Shown here piece after piece: positions 1 to 5,165 of a DNA stretch of 5,165 nt. This stretch comes from an uncultured Devosia sp. (lineage in GTDB: Bacteria; Pseudomonadota; Alphaproteobacteria; Rhizobiales; Devosiaceae): NCBI GenBank assembly GCA_946481445.1, contig CAMLOA010000187.1, forward strand, positions 1 through 5,165, written 5' to 3'. Made by a program: the position numbers and the translations under genes. The stretch's first letter is position 1, and every line of letters begins with the position of its first letter. The notes under the pieces were generated by a model. The model worked only from the letters and a program-made list of their open reading frames with translations, ran no database searches and was not told the DNA's origin.

Positions 1-4
1 GGCG

Positions 5-775
5 TCAGATGGCGAGGTATTCGTGGCGCAGTTCAGTATTGTCGAGCACGTCCTTGGCCGAGCCGGCGAAGACGACTTCACCCGTATCGAGGATCACCGC
101 GCGGTCGGCGAGCTTGAGCGCCGCGACGGCGTTCTGCTCGACGATGATGGTGGTGATGCCCAAGGGCTTGATGGAGTGCAGAATGCGCTCGATCTCGTGT
201 ACGATGACCGGCGCGAGGCCTTCGTAGGGTTCGTCGAGCAGCAGGAGCTTGAGGTCGCGGGCGAGGGCGCGGGCAATGGCAAGCATCTGCTGTTCGCCAC
301 CCGAGAGCGTCACGGCCTCCTGCTTGCGCCGCTCGGCCAGGCGCGGGAAGCTCTGGTAGATCTGATCCAGGCTCCAGCCATTGCCGGGCGCAACCTTGGC
401 CAGGGTGATGTTCTCCTCCACCGTCAGACCCGGAATGATCCGGCGATCCTCGGGCACGAGCTGGATGCCGGCGCGCGCCGCCTGATAGCTCTTCATCTCA
501 TGAACGGGATTGCCGTCGAGCCAGATTTCACCCTGGCGCATCTGCGGGTCGTCGGTGCGGGCTATGGTGCGCAGCGTGGAGGTCTTGCCGGCGCCGTTGC
601 GGCCCAGGAGGGCCAGGATCTCGCCCTTGCGGATATCGAGCGAGACGCCCTGAACGATGTAGCTCTCCCCATAATAGGCGTGCACATCGCGTACGGAGAA
701 GAACGGGCGGGTGGTTTCGACCGATGCCGCCTGGCTGTTGCTGATGATCTGGGTTTCCATGGCGATGGCGCTCAT
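5..775 (-). CDS. livF: LivF-type ATPase subunit of a branched-chain amino acid/amide-type ABC importer
   Basis: This is one of the two cytoplasmic ATPases that power the importer, 256 residues long. Visible motifs, in order, are Walker A GRNGAGKT (58-65), a Q-loop region VPEDRR (107-112) with Glu109 where many ABC proteins have Gln, a canonical signature LSGGEQQ (157-163), Walker B LLLLDEP (177-183) with catalytic Glu182, a D-loop EGLAP (185-189), and IVEQN (211-215) with Gln214 in place of the switch His. The Glu and Gln substitutions are also seen in E. coli LivF, so they support LivF rather than LivG. About 20 extra residues at the N-terminus make it longer than E. coli LivF (237). The ATG overlaps the livG stop by one base (TGATG), and GGAGGA eight bases upstream supports this start over the in-frame ATG at codon 6. 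The gene ends with TGA four bases from the window edge, so any terminator lies outside. The family call is firm. The symbol gives the subunit type, not a proven leucine substrate. Confidence 0.95.
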   Translation of the reverse strand: MSAIAMETQIISNSQAASVETTRPFFSVRDVHAYYGESYIVQGVSLDIRKGEILALLGRNGAGKTSTLRTIARTDDPQMRQGEIWLDGNPVHEMKSYQAARAGIQLVPEDRRIIPGLTVEENITLAKVAPGNGWSLDQIYQSFPRLAERRKQEAVTLSGGEQQMLAIARALARDLKLLLLDEPYEGLAPVIVHEIERILHSIKPLGITTIIVEQNAVAALKLADRAVILDTGEVVFAGSAKDVLDNTELRHEYLAI

Positions 776-1545
776 CAGTGGGTTCCTCCGAGATAGGCTT
801 CCTGCACCTTGGGATTGCCCCTGACCTGGTCGGGGGTGCCATCGGCAATGATACGGCCCTGTGCAAGCACGGAAATCTTGTCGGCCAGGGAGAACACGAC
901 ATGCATGTCGTGTTCGATGATGACCTTGGTCATGCCGCGGCTCTTGATCTTCTTGAGCAGCTCGATGGTGGTGTTGGTGTCGTGCCGGGACATGCCGGCG
1001 GTGGGCTCATCGAGCAGCAGCAGGCGCGGATGCTGAATGAGGCACATGGCCAGTTCCATGCGGCGCTTGTCGCCGCGGCTCAGGCTGCCCGCCGTCATGT
1101 CGCGGCGGTTGATCATCCCCACATCCTCGAGCATGTGCTCGGCCTCCTGCCGGATGCCGGTCTCGCTGTCCAGCGAGCGGAGCATGTTGAGCCGGAAGGC
1201 ACCGTCGCGCTTGGCGAGGGCGGGGATCATCACATTGTGCAGGACCGACAGGTCGGCGAAGATTTCGGGTGTCTGGAACACGCGGGCTATGCCGAGCTGG
1301 TTGATCTCATAGGGCTTGCGCCCGGTCAGGACCGCACCGTCGAACACCACCTGGCCGCTCGAGGGCGCCAGCTTGCCGATGATCACGTTGAGCAGCGTGG
1401 ACTTGCCGGCGCCGTTGGGTCCGATGATGGCGTGGGTCTTGCCCTCTTCCACCTGGAGATCGATATCGGCCAGGGCGTGCAGCCCGCCGAACCGCTTGTG
1501 AACGTCCGCGACATGCAGGACGACGTTGTTGTTGCTCATGGTCAT
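775..1545 (-). CDS. livG: LivG-type ATPase subunit of a branched-chain amino acid/amide-type ABC importer
   Basis: This is the second cytoplasmic ATPase, expected to pair with LivF beneath the two permeases. It has 256 residues, close to E. coli LivG (255). Motifs in order are Walker A GPNGAGKST (42-50), Q-loop Gln91 in RVFQTPEIF, an unusual signature LSRGDKRR (155-162), Walker B LLLLDEP (175-181) with catalytic Glu180, a D-loop AGMS (183-186), and IIEHDM (209-214) with the switch His212. The retained His and the EHDM motif separate LivG from LivF. The C-terminus (DGTPDQVRGNP...AYLGG) is typical of LivG. The signature departs from LSGGQ and also from the LAYGQ of E. coli LivG, having Asp159 at the Gln position. 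The start is uncertain between the ATG at 1545 and a second in-frame ATG at 1539. The gene begins five bases after the livM stop and its own stop overlaps livF. The family call is secure, the solute is not. Confidence 0.95.
   Translation of the reverse strand: MTMSNNNVVLHVADVHKRFGGLHALADIDLQVEEGKTHAIIGPNGAGKSTLLNVIIGKLAPSSGQVVFDGAVLTGRKPYEINQLGIARVFQTPEIFADLSVLHNVMIPALAKRDGAFRLNMLRSLDSETGIRQEAEHMLEDVGMINRRDMTAGSLSRGDKRRMELAMCLIQHPRLLLLDEPTAGMSRHDTNTTIELLKKIKSRGMTKVIIEHDMHVVFSLADKISVLAQGRIIADGTPDQVRGNPKVQEAYLGGTH
784..789 (-). promoter_or_regulatory. Shine-Dalgarno of livF, inside the end of livG
   Basis: GGAGGA reads on the minus strand from 789 to 784, eight bases before the livF ATG at 775. 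It lies within the final codons of livG. Together with the one-base stop/start overlap, this implies translational coupling of the two ATPases, which are needed in equal amounts. It also fixes the first ATG as the likely start. Confidence 0.8.
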
Positions 1546-1548
1546 GCG

Positions 1549-1552
1549 TCCT
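1549..1552 (-). promoter_or_regulatory. Weak Shine-Dalgarno of livG, overlapping the livM stop
   Basis: AGGA reads on the minus strand from 1552 to 1549 and uses the last two bases of the livM TAG stop. It is only three bases from the ATG at 1545, which is tight, but nine bases from the in-frame ATG at 1539, which is more usual. The site therefore slightly favours a protein beginning MSNNN over one beginning MTMSNNN. Confidence 0.5.
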
Positions 1553-2693
1553 ATTCAGCGGGTTGCGGTTGGGCCTTGCCCGGCGTGCCGGGCGCGCGGC
1601 GGGAGCGGTCGAAGAGGTGGACGATGCGGCGCACGCCCTCCATGATGCCGCCCGGCAGGAAGACCACGATCAAGACGAAGACCAGCCCGAGCGTGAGGAA
1701 CCAGCCCTCGCCGACGAATTTGGAGCTGACCACGACGAAGGCGTGATCCACCCCGTCGGGAAGGAAGTCCCAGAAGCGGGCCAGGATGACCTCGTTGATG
1801 GCAGAGAAGATGTTCTCGAAATACTTGATCAGCCAGGCGCCGATCACCGGCCCAACCAGGGTGCCGGCGCCACCAAGGATGGTCATCAGCACCACTTCGC
1901 CGGAGGCCGTCCACTGCATGCGCTCCGCACCCGCGAGCGGGTCGGTGATCGCCAGCAGAGCTCCGGCAAGGCCGGCATACATGCCCGAGATGACGAAGGC
2001 CGCCAGGGTATAGGGCTTGGTATTGAAGCCGGTATAGTTCATGCGGGTCTGGTTGGACTTGATGCCCTTGAGCATCATGCCGAAGGGCGACCCGGTGATC
2101 CGCTGGGCGATGAAGAAGGCCAGGATCAGGAAGCCGGCGCAAAAGTAGAAGCCGGCAAACCCACCCAGCGACTGGCCCAGCAGCGTCGGCACGGGCTGGC
2201 CGGAGAAGGTCTGCCCCGTCACCTGATCGAGATAGCGCGGGTCGTTCAGCGTCAGCTGCAAGCCGGTTTCGCCGTTGGTGATGGGCGTGAGCACGGAATA
2301 GGCCAGGTTGTAGCTCATCTGGGCGAAAGCCAGGGTGAGGATGGAGAAGTAGATGCCCGAGCGGCGCAGGCTGACAAAGCCGATGGCCAGAGCGAAGAGA
2401 CCCGAAACGACGATGGCGAAGGCCATGGCGGGGAGGGCGTCCAGGCTGAGCAGCTTGAAGGACCATACCGCCGCATAGGACCCGACGCCGAAGAAGGCGG
2501 CATGCCCGAAGCTGAGGTATCCGGTGAGGCCGAACAGGATGTTGAAGCCTACGGCGAAGATGCCGAAGATCATGAAGCGCTGCAGCAGATCCGGATAGGC
2601 GGCGCCGAAAGGCTGCAGCCAGATGGGCATGGCCAGCACGGCGATGGTGAAGCCGAGAAACAGGAAGAGATCGTTGCGTGGCATGGCGAACAT
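1551..2693 (-). CDS. livM: LivM-type permease of a branched-chain amino acid/amide-type ABC importer
   Basis: This inner-membrane permease, 380 residues long, forms the solute channel with LivH. Its hallmark is [19 protein letters not shown] (55-73), matching the conserved LivM block. A second is [13 protein letters not shown] (274-286). Hydrophobic segments lie near residues 9-27, 38-57, 64-80, 87-108, 115-135, 180-196, 228-250, 264-290 and 331-350. The polar stretch around 198-227 ([20 protein letters not shown]) is the expected cytoplasmic coupling loop that touches the ATPases. Two hydrophilic inserts, about 139-175 and 292-330, probably face the periplasm. The C-terminus is a basic, Pro/Ala-rich tail ([18 protein letters not shown]), probably cytoplasmic and disordered. 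The ATG lies one base after the livH stop and has GGAGG at good spacing. Another in-frame ATG at codon 4 is less well placed. The gene is intact and the subunit assignment is confident. Confidence 0.94.
   Translation of the reverse strand: MFAMPRNDLFLFLGFTIAVLAMPIWLQPFGAAYPDLLQRFMIFGIFAVGFNILFGLTGYLSFGHAAFFGVGSYAAVWSFKLLSLDALPAMAFAIVVSGLFALAIGFVSLRRSGIYFSILTLAFAQMSYNLAYSVLTPITNGETGLQLTLNDPRYLDQVTGQTFSGQPVPTLLGQSLGGFAGFYFCAGFLILAFFIAQRITGSPFGMMLKGIKSNQTRMNYTGFNTKPYTLAAFVISGMYAGLAGALLAITDPLAGAERMQWTASGEVVLMTILGGAGTLVGPVIGAWLIKYFENIFSAINEVILARFWDFLPDGVDHAFVVVSSKFVGEGWFLTLGLVFVLIVVFLPGGIMEGVRRIVHLFDRSRRAPGTPGKAQPQPAE
1578..1593 (-). repeat. GC-rich inverted repeat near the 3' end of livM
   Basis: GCCCGGC and its exact reverse complement GCCGGGC are separated by two bases, which would fold as a six-pair stem with a four-base loop in the mRNA. 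It falls within the codons for the Pro/Gly-rich LivM tail, about 25 bases before the stop. No T-run follows, so it is not a standard terminator. In such GC-rich coding sequence it may be chance. Confidence 0.35.
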
Positions 2694-2694
2694 G

Positions 2695-3726
2695 TCAGGC
2701 CTCCATCACGCCGCGCCGGCCGAGCAGACCGCGGGGGCGAACCAGTAGAATGACGACGGCGACGAGGTAGATGACGATCTGGTCGATGCCGGGGATAATG
2801 GCCTTGACCTGCGTCATGGAGGCGAAGGACTGGAGGATGCCGAGGAGGAAGCCAGCCGCGACGGCTCCGGGCAGCGAGCCCATGCCGCCCACCACGACCA
2901 CCACGAAGCTGAGGACGAGGAAGTCCATGCCGATATGGTAGTTGGGCGGCAGGATCGGCGTGTACATCACACCCGCCATGCCCGCCACGACGGCGGCCAG
3001 CCCGAACATGATGGTGAAGCGCCGGTCGATGTTGATGCCGAGCAGGCCAACGGTTTCGCGATCGGCCATGCCGGCCCGGACGACCATGCCGAAGGTCGTG
3101 AACTGGAGGAAGGCGAAGACGCCGCCGATGATGACTGCCGCGAACAGGAAATAGACCAGGCGCCAGATGGGGTAGGTGATGACATTGGCCTGCATGCCCA
3201 GCCAGGCGCCGATATCGGCTGCACCGCGAAGGTCCTCAGGCATGGGCTGGGGAATGGGATTGGGGCCGAAGAAGGCCTTGATGACTTCCTGCGCCACGAT
3301 GGCCAGGCCGAAAGTCACAAGGATCTGTTCGGCGTGGGGGCGCTTGTAGAAGTGCTTGATGATGCCCCGTTCCAGCGCGATGCCGACCAGCAGCATGATC
3401 GGAATGGTGATGATGATCGAGACGGGCACGGAATAGTTCACCAGCACGGCACCGAAGTCGCCGAACCAGGCCTGGACCAGGGGCTCGCGAATTTCGAGCG
3501 GCTGGCCCCAGGGGGAGAGCTGCGTGGGGTCGACGGTGACCGTTTCAAGCGTCAGCAGCTGCCGGAAGAGCACGGCACAGAATGCGCCGAGCATGAACAG
3601 CGCGCCATGGGCAAAGTTGACGACGCCCAGCGTACCGAACACGAGGGTAAGGCCCAGCGCGATGAGCGCGTAGGCGGCGCCCTTGTCGAGGCCGTTGAGG
3701 AATTGAAGGAAGATGACTTCGAACAT
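2695..3726 (-). CDS. livH: LivH-type permease of a branched-chain amino acid/amide-type ABC importer
   Basis: This inner-membrane permease, 343 residues long, pairs with LivM. The N-terminal block [20 protein letters not shown] (12-31) followed by [16 protein letters not shown] (34-49) is the family hallmark. The loop [20 protein letters not shown] (216-235) matches the ATPase-contacting loop of LivH proteins, and [20 protein letters not shown] (280-299) matches the conserved C-terminal block. Hydrophobic segments lie near 17-34, 40-58, 98-118, 134-153, 188-207, 235-255, 267-297 and 315-333. It is about 35 residues longer than E. coli LivH (308). Much of the excess is a hydrophilic stretch at about 60-95, between the second and third segments, probably periplasmic. 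GGAG (3736-3733) six bases upstream supports the start. The gene follows the binding-protein gene after a 154-base gap with palindromes, and runs straight into livM. The family call is firm and the substrate open. Confidence 0.94.
   Translation of the reverse strand: MFEVIFLQFLNGLDKGAAYALIALGLTLVFGTLGVVNFAHGALFMLGAFCAVLFRQLLTLETVTVDPTQLSPWGQPLEIREPLVQAWFGDFGAVLVNYSVPVSIIITIPIMLLVGIALERGIIKHFYKRPHAEQILVTFGLAIVAQEVIKAFFGPNPIPQPMPEDLRGAADIGAWLGMQANVITYPIWRLVYFLFAAVIIGGVFAFLQFTTFGMVVRAGMADRETVGLLGINIDRRFTIMFGLAAVVAGMAGVMYTPILPPNYHIGMDFLVLSFVVVVVGGMGSLPGAVAAGFLLGILQSFASMTQVKAIIPGIDQIVIYLVAVVILLVRPRGLLGRRGVMEA
2700..2704 (-). promoter_or_regulatory. Shine-Dalgarno of livM, inside the last codons of livH
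   Basis: GGAGG reads on the minus strand from 2704 to 2700, six bases before the livM ATG at 2693. It is formed by the codons for the final Glu-Ala of LivH. With a single base between the livH TGA and the livM ATG, ribosomes finishing livH are well placed to restart on livM, which would keep the two permease halves balanced. Confidence 0.8.
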
Positions 3727-3744
3727 GGGGGGCTCCGATCTCTA

Positions 3745-3762
3745 CCTTTCCCGCGGGAAAGG
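3745..3762. repeat. Perfect 18-base palindrome upstream of livH
   Basis: CCTTTCCCGCGGGAAAGG is its own exact reverse complement, with no central spacer. As RNA, steric limits on the loop would leave about seven pairs. As DNA it could be a dimeric-protein site, but its arm pattern resembles the neighbouring stem-loop, which favours one end of a repeat element. It lies 19 bases before the livH ATG and nine bases before its Shine-Dalgarno, so a folded transcript could affect livH initiation. Confidence 0.75.
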
Positions 3763-3821
3763 GCCTGCACGCAGCGTCGGGCGAGTGAGCAATGCCCACT
3801 CACCCTGACCTGAGGGGCCGG

Positions 3822-3843
3822 CCTCTCCCCAAGCGGGGAGAGG
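3822..3843 (-). repeat. Stem-loop downstream of the binding-protein gene
   Basis: Exact 9-base arms CCTCTCCCC (3822-3830) and GGGGAGAGG (3835-3843) enclose a four-base loop, giving a very stable hairpin 37 bases after the binding-protein stop. No T-tract follows on the minus strand, so it is not a standard intrinsic terminator. A REP-like role, shielding the binding-protein mRNA from 3' exonucleases or slowing read-through, fits the need for excess binding protein. That role is inferred. Confidence 0.7.
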
Positions 3844-3880
3844 TGACGTTGCGACGCGTTTCAGCGCTTCAGGCCAACGA

Positions 3881-5165
3881 TTACGCGCAGAGCGGAACCG
3901 GCTCTGCCGGCCCAAGCTCGCCGCCGAAGATCGACGGATCGTAGGCGACAGCGTCACGCGGGATTTCCTGCACGACGTTGAGCACGTCGTACTCGCTGGT
4001 CGGGTTCTCGTTACCTTGCACGACGAGCACGCTCTTGATGCACTGGTGGTCTTCGGCGCGATACAGCGTGGGACCATTGCCCATGCCATCGAACTCGTGA
4101 CCTTCCAGGGCCTTGATGACTTCGGGCGGATAGAAGGTGCCGGCCCGTTCCACGGCATCCGCATAGAGCAGGGCCTGGACATAAGCCGTGTGCGCGGCCT
4201 GCGACGGCGGGGAGCCATAGGCAGCGCCGAACGACTTGGTGAAGGCGATCGTACCCGGATCCTGCAGGTTCCAGTGCCAGTTGGAGGTGCCGAAGATGCC
4301 CTTGACGTTCTCGCCGGCGCCCTTGGCCATCAGTTCCGAGATCAGCGGCGTGACGATCTGGAAATCCTTGCCGTTGGCCTGGCGATCCCTCATGCCGAAC
4401 TGGATGGCCTGGGTCAGCGAGTTGACCATGTCGAGGCCATAGTGGTTGAGGATCAGGACGTCGGCGCCCGAATTCAGGATGGGCGTGAGATACTGGGAAT
4501 AGTCGGTGGAGCCCAGCGGGGTGCGAACGGCCGCCACGGTTTCCCAGCCGAGAGCCTCGGTGGCATTCTTGATCGATTCTTCCTGGGTCCAGCCCCAGGT
4601 GTAGTCGGCCGTCAGGTGATAGGCGCGGCGATCATTGCCATAGGACTGGCCAAGGACCGGGGCCAGGCCAATGCCGGACTGGTAGGCGTTGAAGAAGTGG
4701 CGGAAGCCGTAGCGGCGCTTGTCCTTGCCGGTGGTGTCGTTGGAATGGGTCAGGCCCGCCATGAAGATGACGCCCATTTCCTGGCAGAGACCCTGCACGG
4801 CAATCGCTTCGCCCGAGGACGAGCCGCCAGTGATCATGATGGCGCCGTCGCGTTCGATCATGCGGGTCGCGCCAGCGCGCGCCACGTCCGACTTGGTCTG
4901 GCTGTCGGACGACACGAAGGTCACCTTCTTGCCCAGGATGCCGTTGCCCTTGAGCGCGGTGGGAGCGAGCACGCTGATGAGGCCGCCGTCGCCTTCGCCA
5001 TTGAGATGGGCGATGGCCAGTTCATAAGCCTTCTGTTCGTCGGCACCCTCTTCTGCATAGGCGCCGGTGAGCGGCAGGTTGAGGCCGATCGTCACCGTGT
5101 CGCCGGTGGGGTTGTTGCAGAATTCCTGCGCCCAGGCGCCCTTGGTGAACATCAGGGGCGCAACG
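3881..5165 (-). CDS. Periplasmic substrate-binding protein of the ABC importer (5' end missing)
   Basis: This secreted solute receptor is of the Peripla_BP_6 type, as found with Liv, Urt and amide transporters. The frame stays open to the window edge. Residues before the Met at 5152 read VAPL, and after it MFTKGAWA then QEFC, so AWA/Q looks like a signal peptidase I site. That Met is therefore probably internal to the signal peptide and the true start lies outside. Numbering from it, the mature protein opens with TVTIGLNLPLTGAYAEEGAD (19-38), the family's first strand and ligand loop. Further hallmarks are ITGGSSSGEA (107-116), the lobe-crossing TADYTWGWT (181-189), TPLGSTDYSQYL (211-222), GADVLILNHYG (229-239) and the C-terminal DHQCIKSVLVVQG (368-380). 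About 415 mature residues is at the long end for the family. Four cysteines (12, 123, 371, 422) could form disulfides. Lying first in the operon fits its role. The solute cannot be assigned: branched-chain amino acids, other amino acids, amides and aromatic acids all remain possible. Confidence 0.93.
   Translation of the reverse strand, partial: VAPLMFTKGAWAQEFCNNPTGDTVTIGLNLPLTGAYAEEGADEQKAYELAIAHLNGEGDGGLISVLAPTALKGNGILGKKVTFVSSDSQTKSDVARAGATRMIERDGAIMITGGSSSGEAIAVQGLCQEMGVIFMAGLTHSNDTTGKDKRRYGFRHFFNAYQSGIGLAPVLGQSYGNDRRAYHLTADYTWGWTQEESIKNATEALGWETVAAVRTPLGSTDYSQYLTPILNSGADVLILNHYGLDMVNSLTQAIQFGMRDRQANGKDFQIVTPLISELMAKGAGENVKGIFGTSNWHWNLQDPGTIAFTKSFGAAYGSPPSQAAHTAYVQALLYADAVERAGTFYPPEVIKALEGHEFDGMGNGPTLYRAEDHQCIKSVLVVQGNENPTSEYDVLNVVQEIPRDAVAYDPSIFGGELGPAEPVPLCA

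Larger units (their letters stand above)
3727..3880 (-). other. Intergenic spacer between binding-protein gene and livH, carrying a composite palindromic element
   Basis: This is the only sizeable gap in the operon. Reading with transcription, it holds a short leader after the binding-protein stop, a strong stem-loop (3843-3822), a GGCCGGCC palindrome (3823-3816), a weak stem with 5-bp arms (3803-3799 with 3789-3785), an exact 18-base palindrome (3762-3745), then the livH Shine-Dalgarno GGAG (3736-3733). The two outer hairpins share the arm pattern CCTYTCCC, which suggests a mosaic repeat rather than independent sites. I see no convincing promoter and no T-run of a classical terminator. No credible gene lies here: frames running through it are low-complexity. 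Confidence 0.7.

Noticed and set aside
778..1746. Plus-strand open frame of 322 codons opposite livG and the end of livM
   Set aside because: It is an antisense shadow that crosses the livM-livG junction, with no recognisable motif. Both minus-strand genes have full family motifs.
1563..2753. Plus-strand open frame of 396 codons opposite livM
   Set aside because: The translation is rich in Glu, Asp, Gly, His and Arg with no domain, as expected for the antisense frame of a GC-rich hydrophobic protein gene. livM on the minus strand explains the sequence completely.
2935..3813. Plus-strand open frame of 292 codons opposite livH, running into the spacer
   Set aside because: It has low-complexity acidic/His composition, opposes a clear permease gene and runs through the palindromic element.
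3822..3843. Strong stem-loop considered as an intrinsic terminator
   Set aside because: No run of T follows it in the direction of transcription, and the downstream genes are functionally bound to the upstream gene, so full termination would cut the operon. It was kept as a repeat with a possible stabilising or attenuating role.
3972..3990. Inverted repeat with 7-base arms ACGACGT/ACGTCGT and a five-base loop
   Set aside because: It lies inside the binding-protein coding sequence (codons for YDVLNVV), over 80 bases before the stop, with no T-run. It is probably chance from repeated Val/Asp/Asn codons.
3742..4218. Minus-strand open frame of 158 codons overlapping the binding-protein gene and the spacer
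   Set aside because: It is out of frame with the binding protein and composed mostly of Arg, Ser and Pro. Its C-terminal part is a translation of the palindromic repeat, a frequent source of false small genes.
3881..5165. Possible lipoprotein signal at the first cysteine of the binding protein (AQEFC)
   Set aside because: The residues before Cys12 do not fit a lipobox (L-[AS]-[GA]-C), and an AWA/Q signal peptidase I site sits three residues before it.

Overview
The window holds one transport operon, read entirely from the minus strand (right to left). It encodes a complete high-affinity ABC importer of the branched-chain amino acid / amide type (HAAT, the Liv family). In transcription order the genes are a periplasmic substrate-binding protein (5' end cut by the right edge of the window), a LivH-type permease, a LivM-type permease, a LivG-type ATPase and a LivF-type ATPase whose stop codon lies at the extreme left edge. 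All five reading frames are intact, and I see no frameshift, insertion sequence, RNA gene or CRISPR array. The high GC content, NNC/NNG-rich codon use, dense minus-strand packing and style of intergenic repeat suggest an alphaproteobacterium, probably a member of Hyphomicrobiales (Rhizobiales). The genus is a guess.

Layout. Positions 3881-5165 encode the binding protein, entered just before its signal-peptidase site. Positions 3727-3880 are the only real gap (154 bases). It carries a perfect 18-base palindrome, a strong 9-bp stem-loop and a weaker stem between them, and looks like a composite palindromic repeat element. Positions 2695-3726 are livH and 1551-2693 are livM, separated by one base. 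Positions 775-1545 are livG, five bases after livM. Positions 5-775 are livF, whose ATG overlaps the livG stop by one base. Shine-Dalgarno sequences for livM and livF lie inside the last codons of the gene upstream, so translation of the four membrane and ATPase genes is probably coupled.

How it works. The secreted binding protein captures the solute in the periplasm and delivers it to the LivH-LivM channel, and the LivG-LivF ATPase pair powers import. The solute cannot be read from the sequence. The binding protein belongs to the broad Peripla_BP_6 family, whose members bind branched-chain or other amino acids, amides, urea, aromatic acids and more. The stem-loops after the binding-protein gene sit where partial termination or mRNA 3'-end protection would yield more binding protein than permease, as this kind of transporter needs.

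This is mostly an ordinary region. The points worth a second look are the composite palindromic element, clustered departures from consensus in one of the two predicted ATPase sites, an enlarged periplasmic loop in LivH, and the undetermined substrate. I found no evidence of an undescribed system. The promoter and any regulator lie outside the window.
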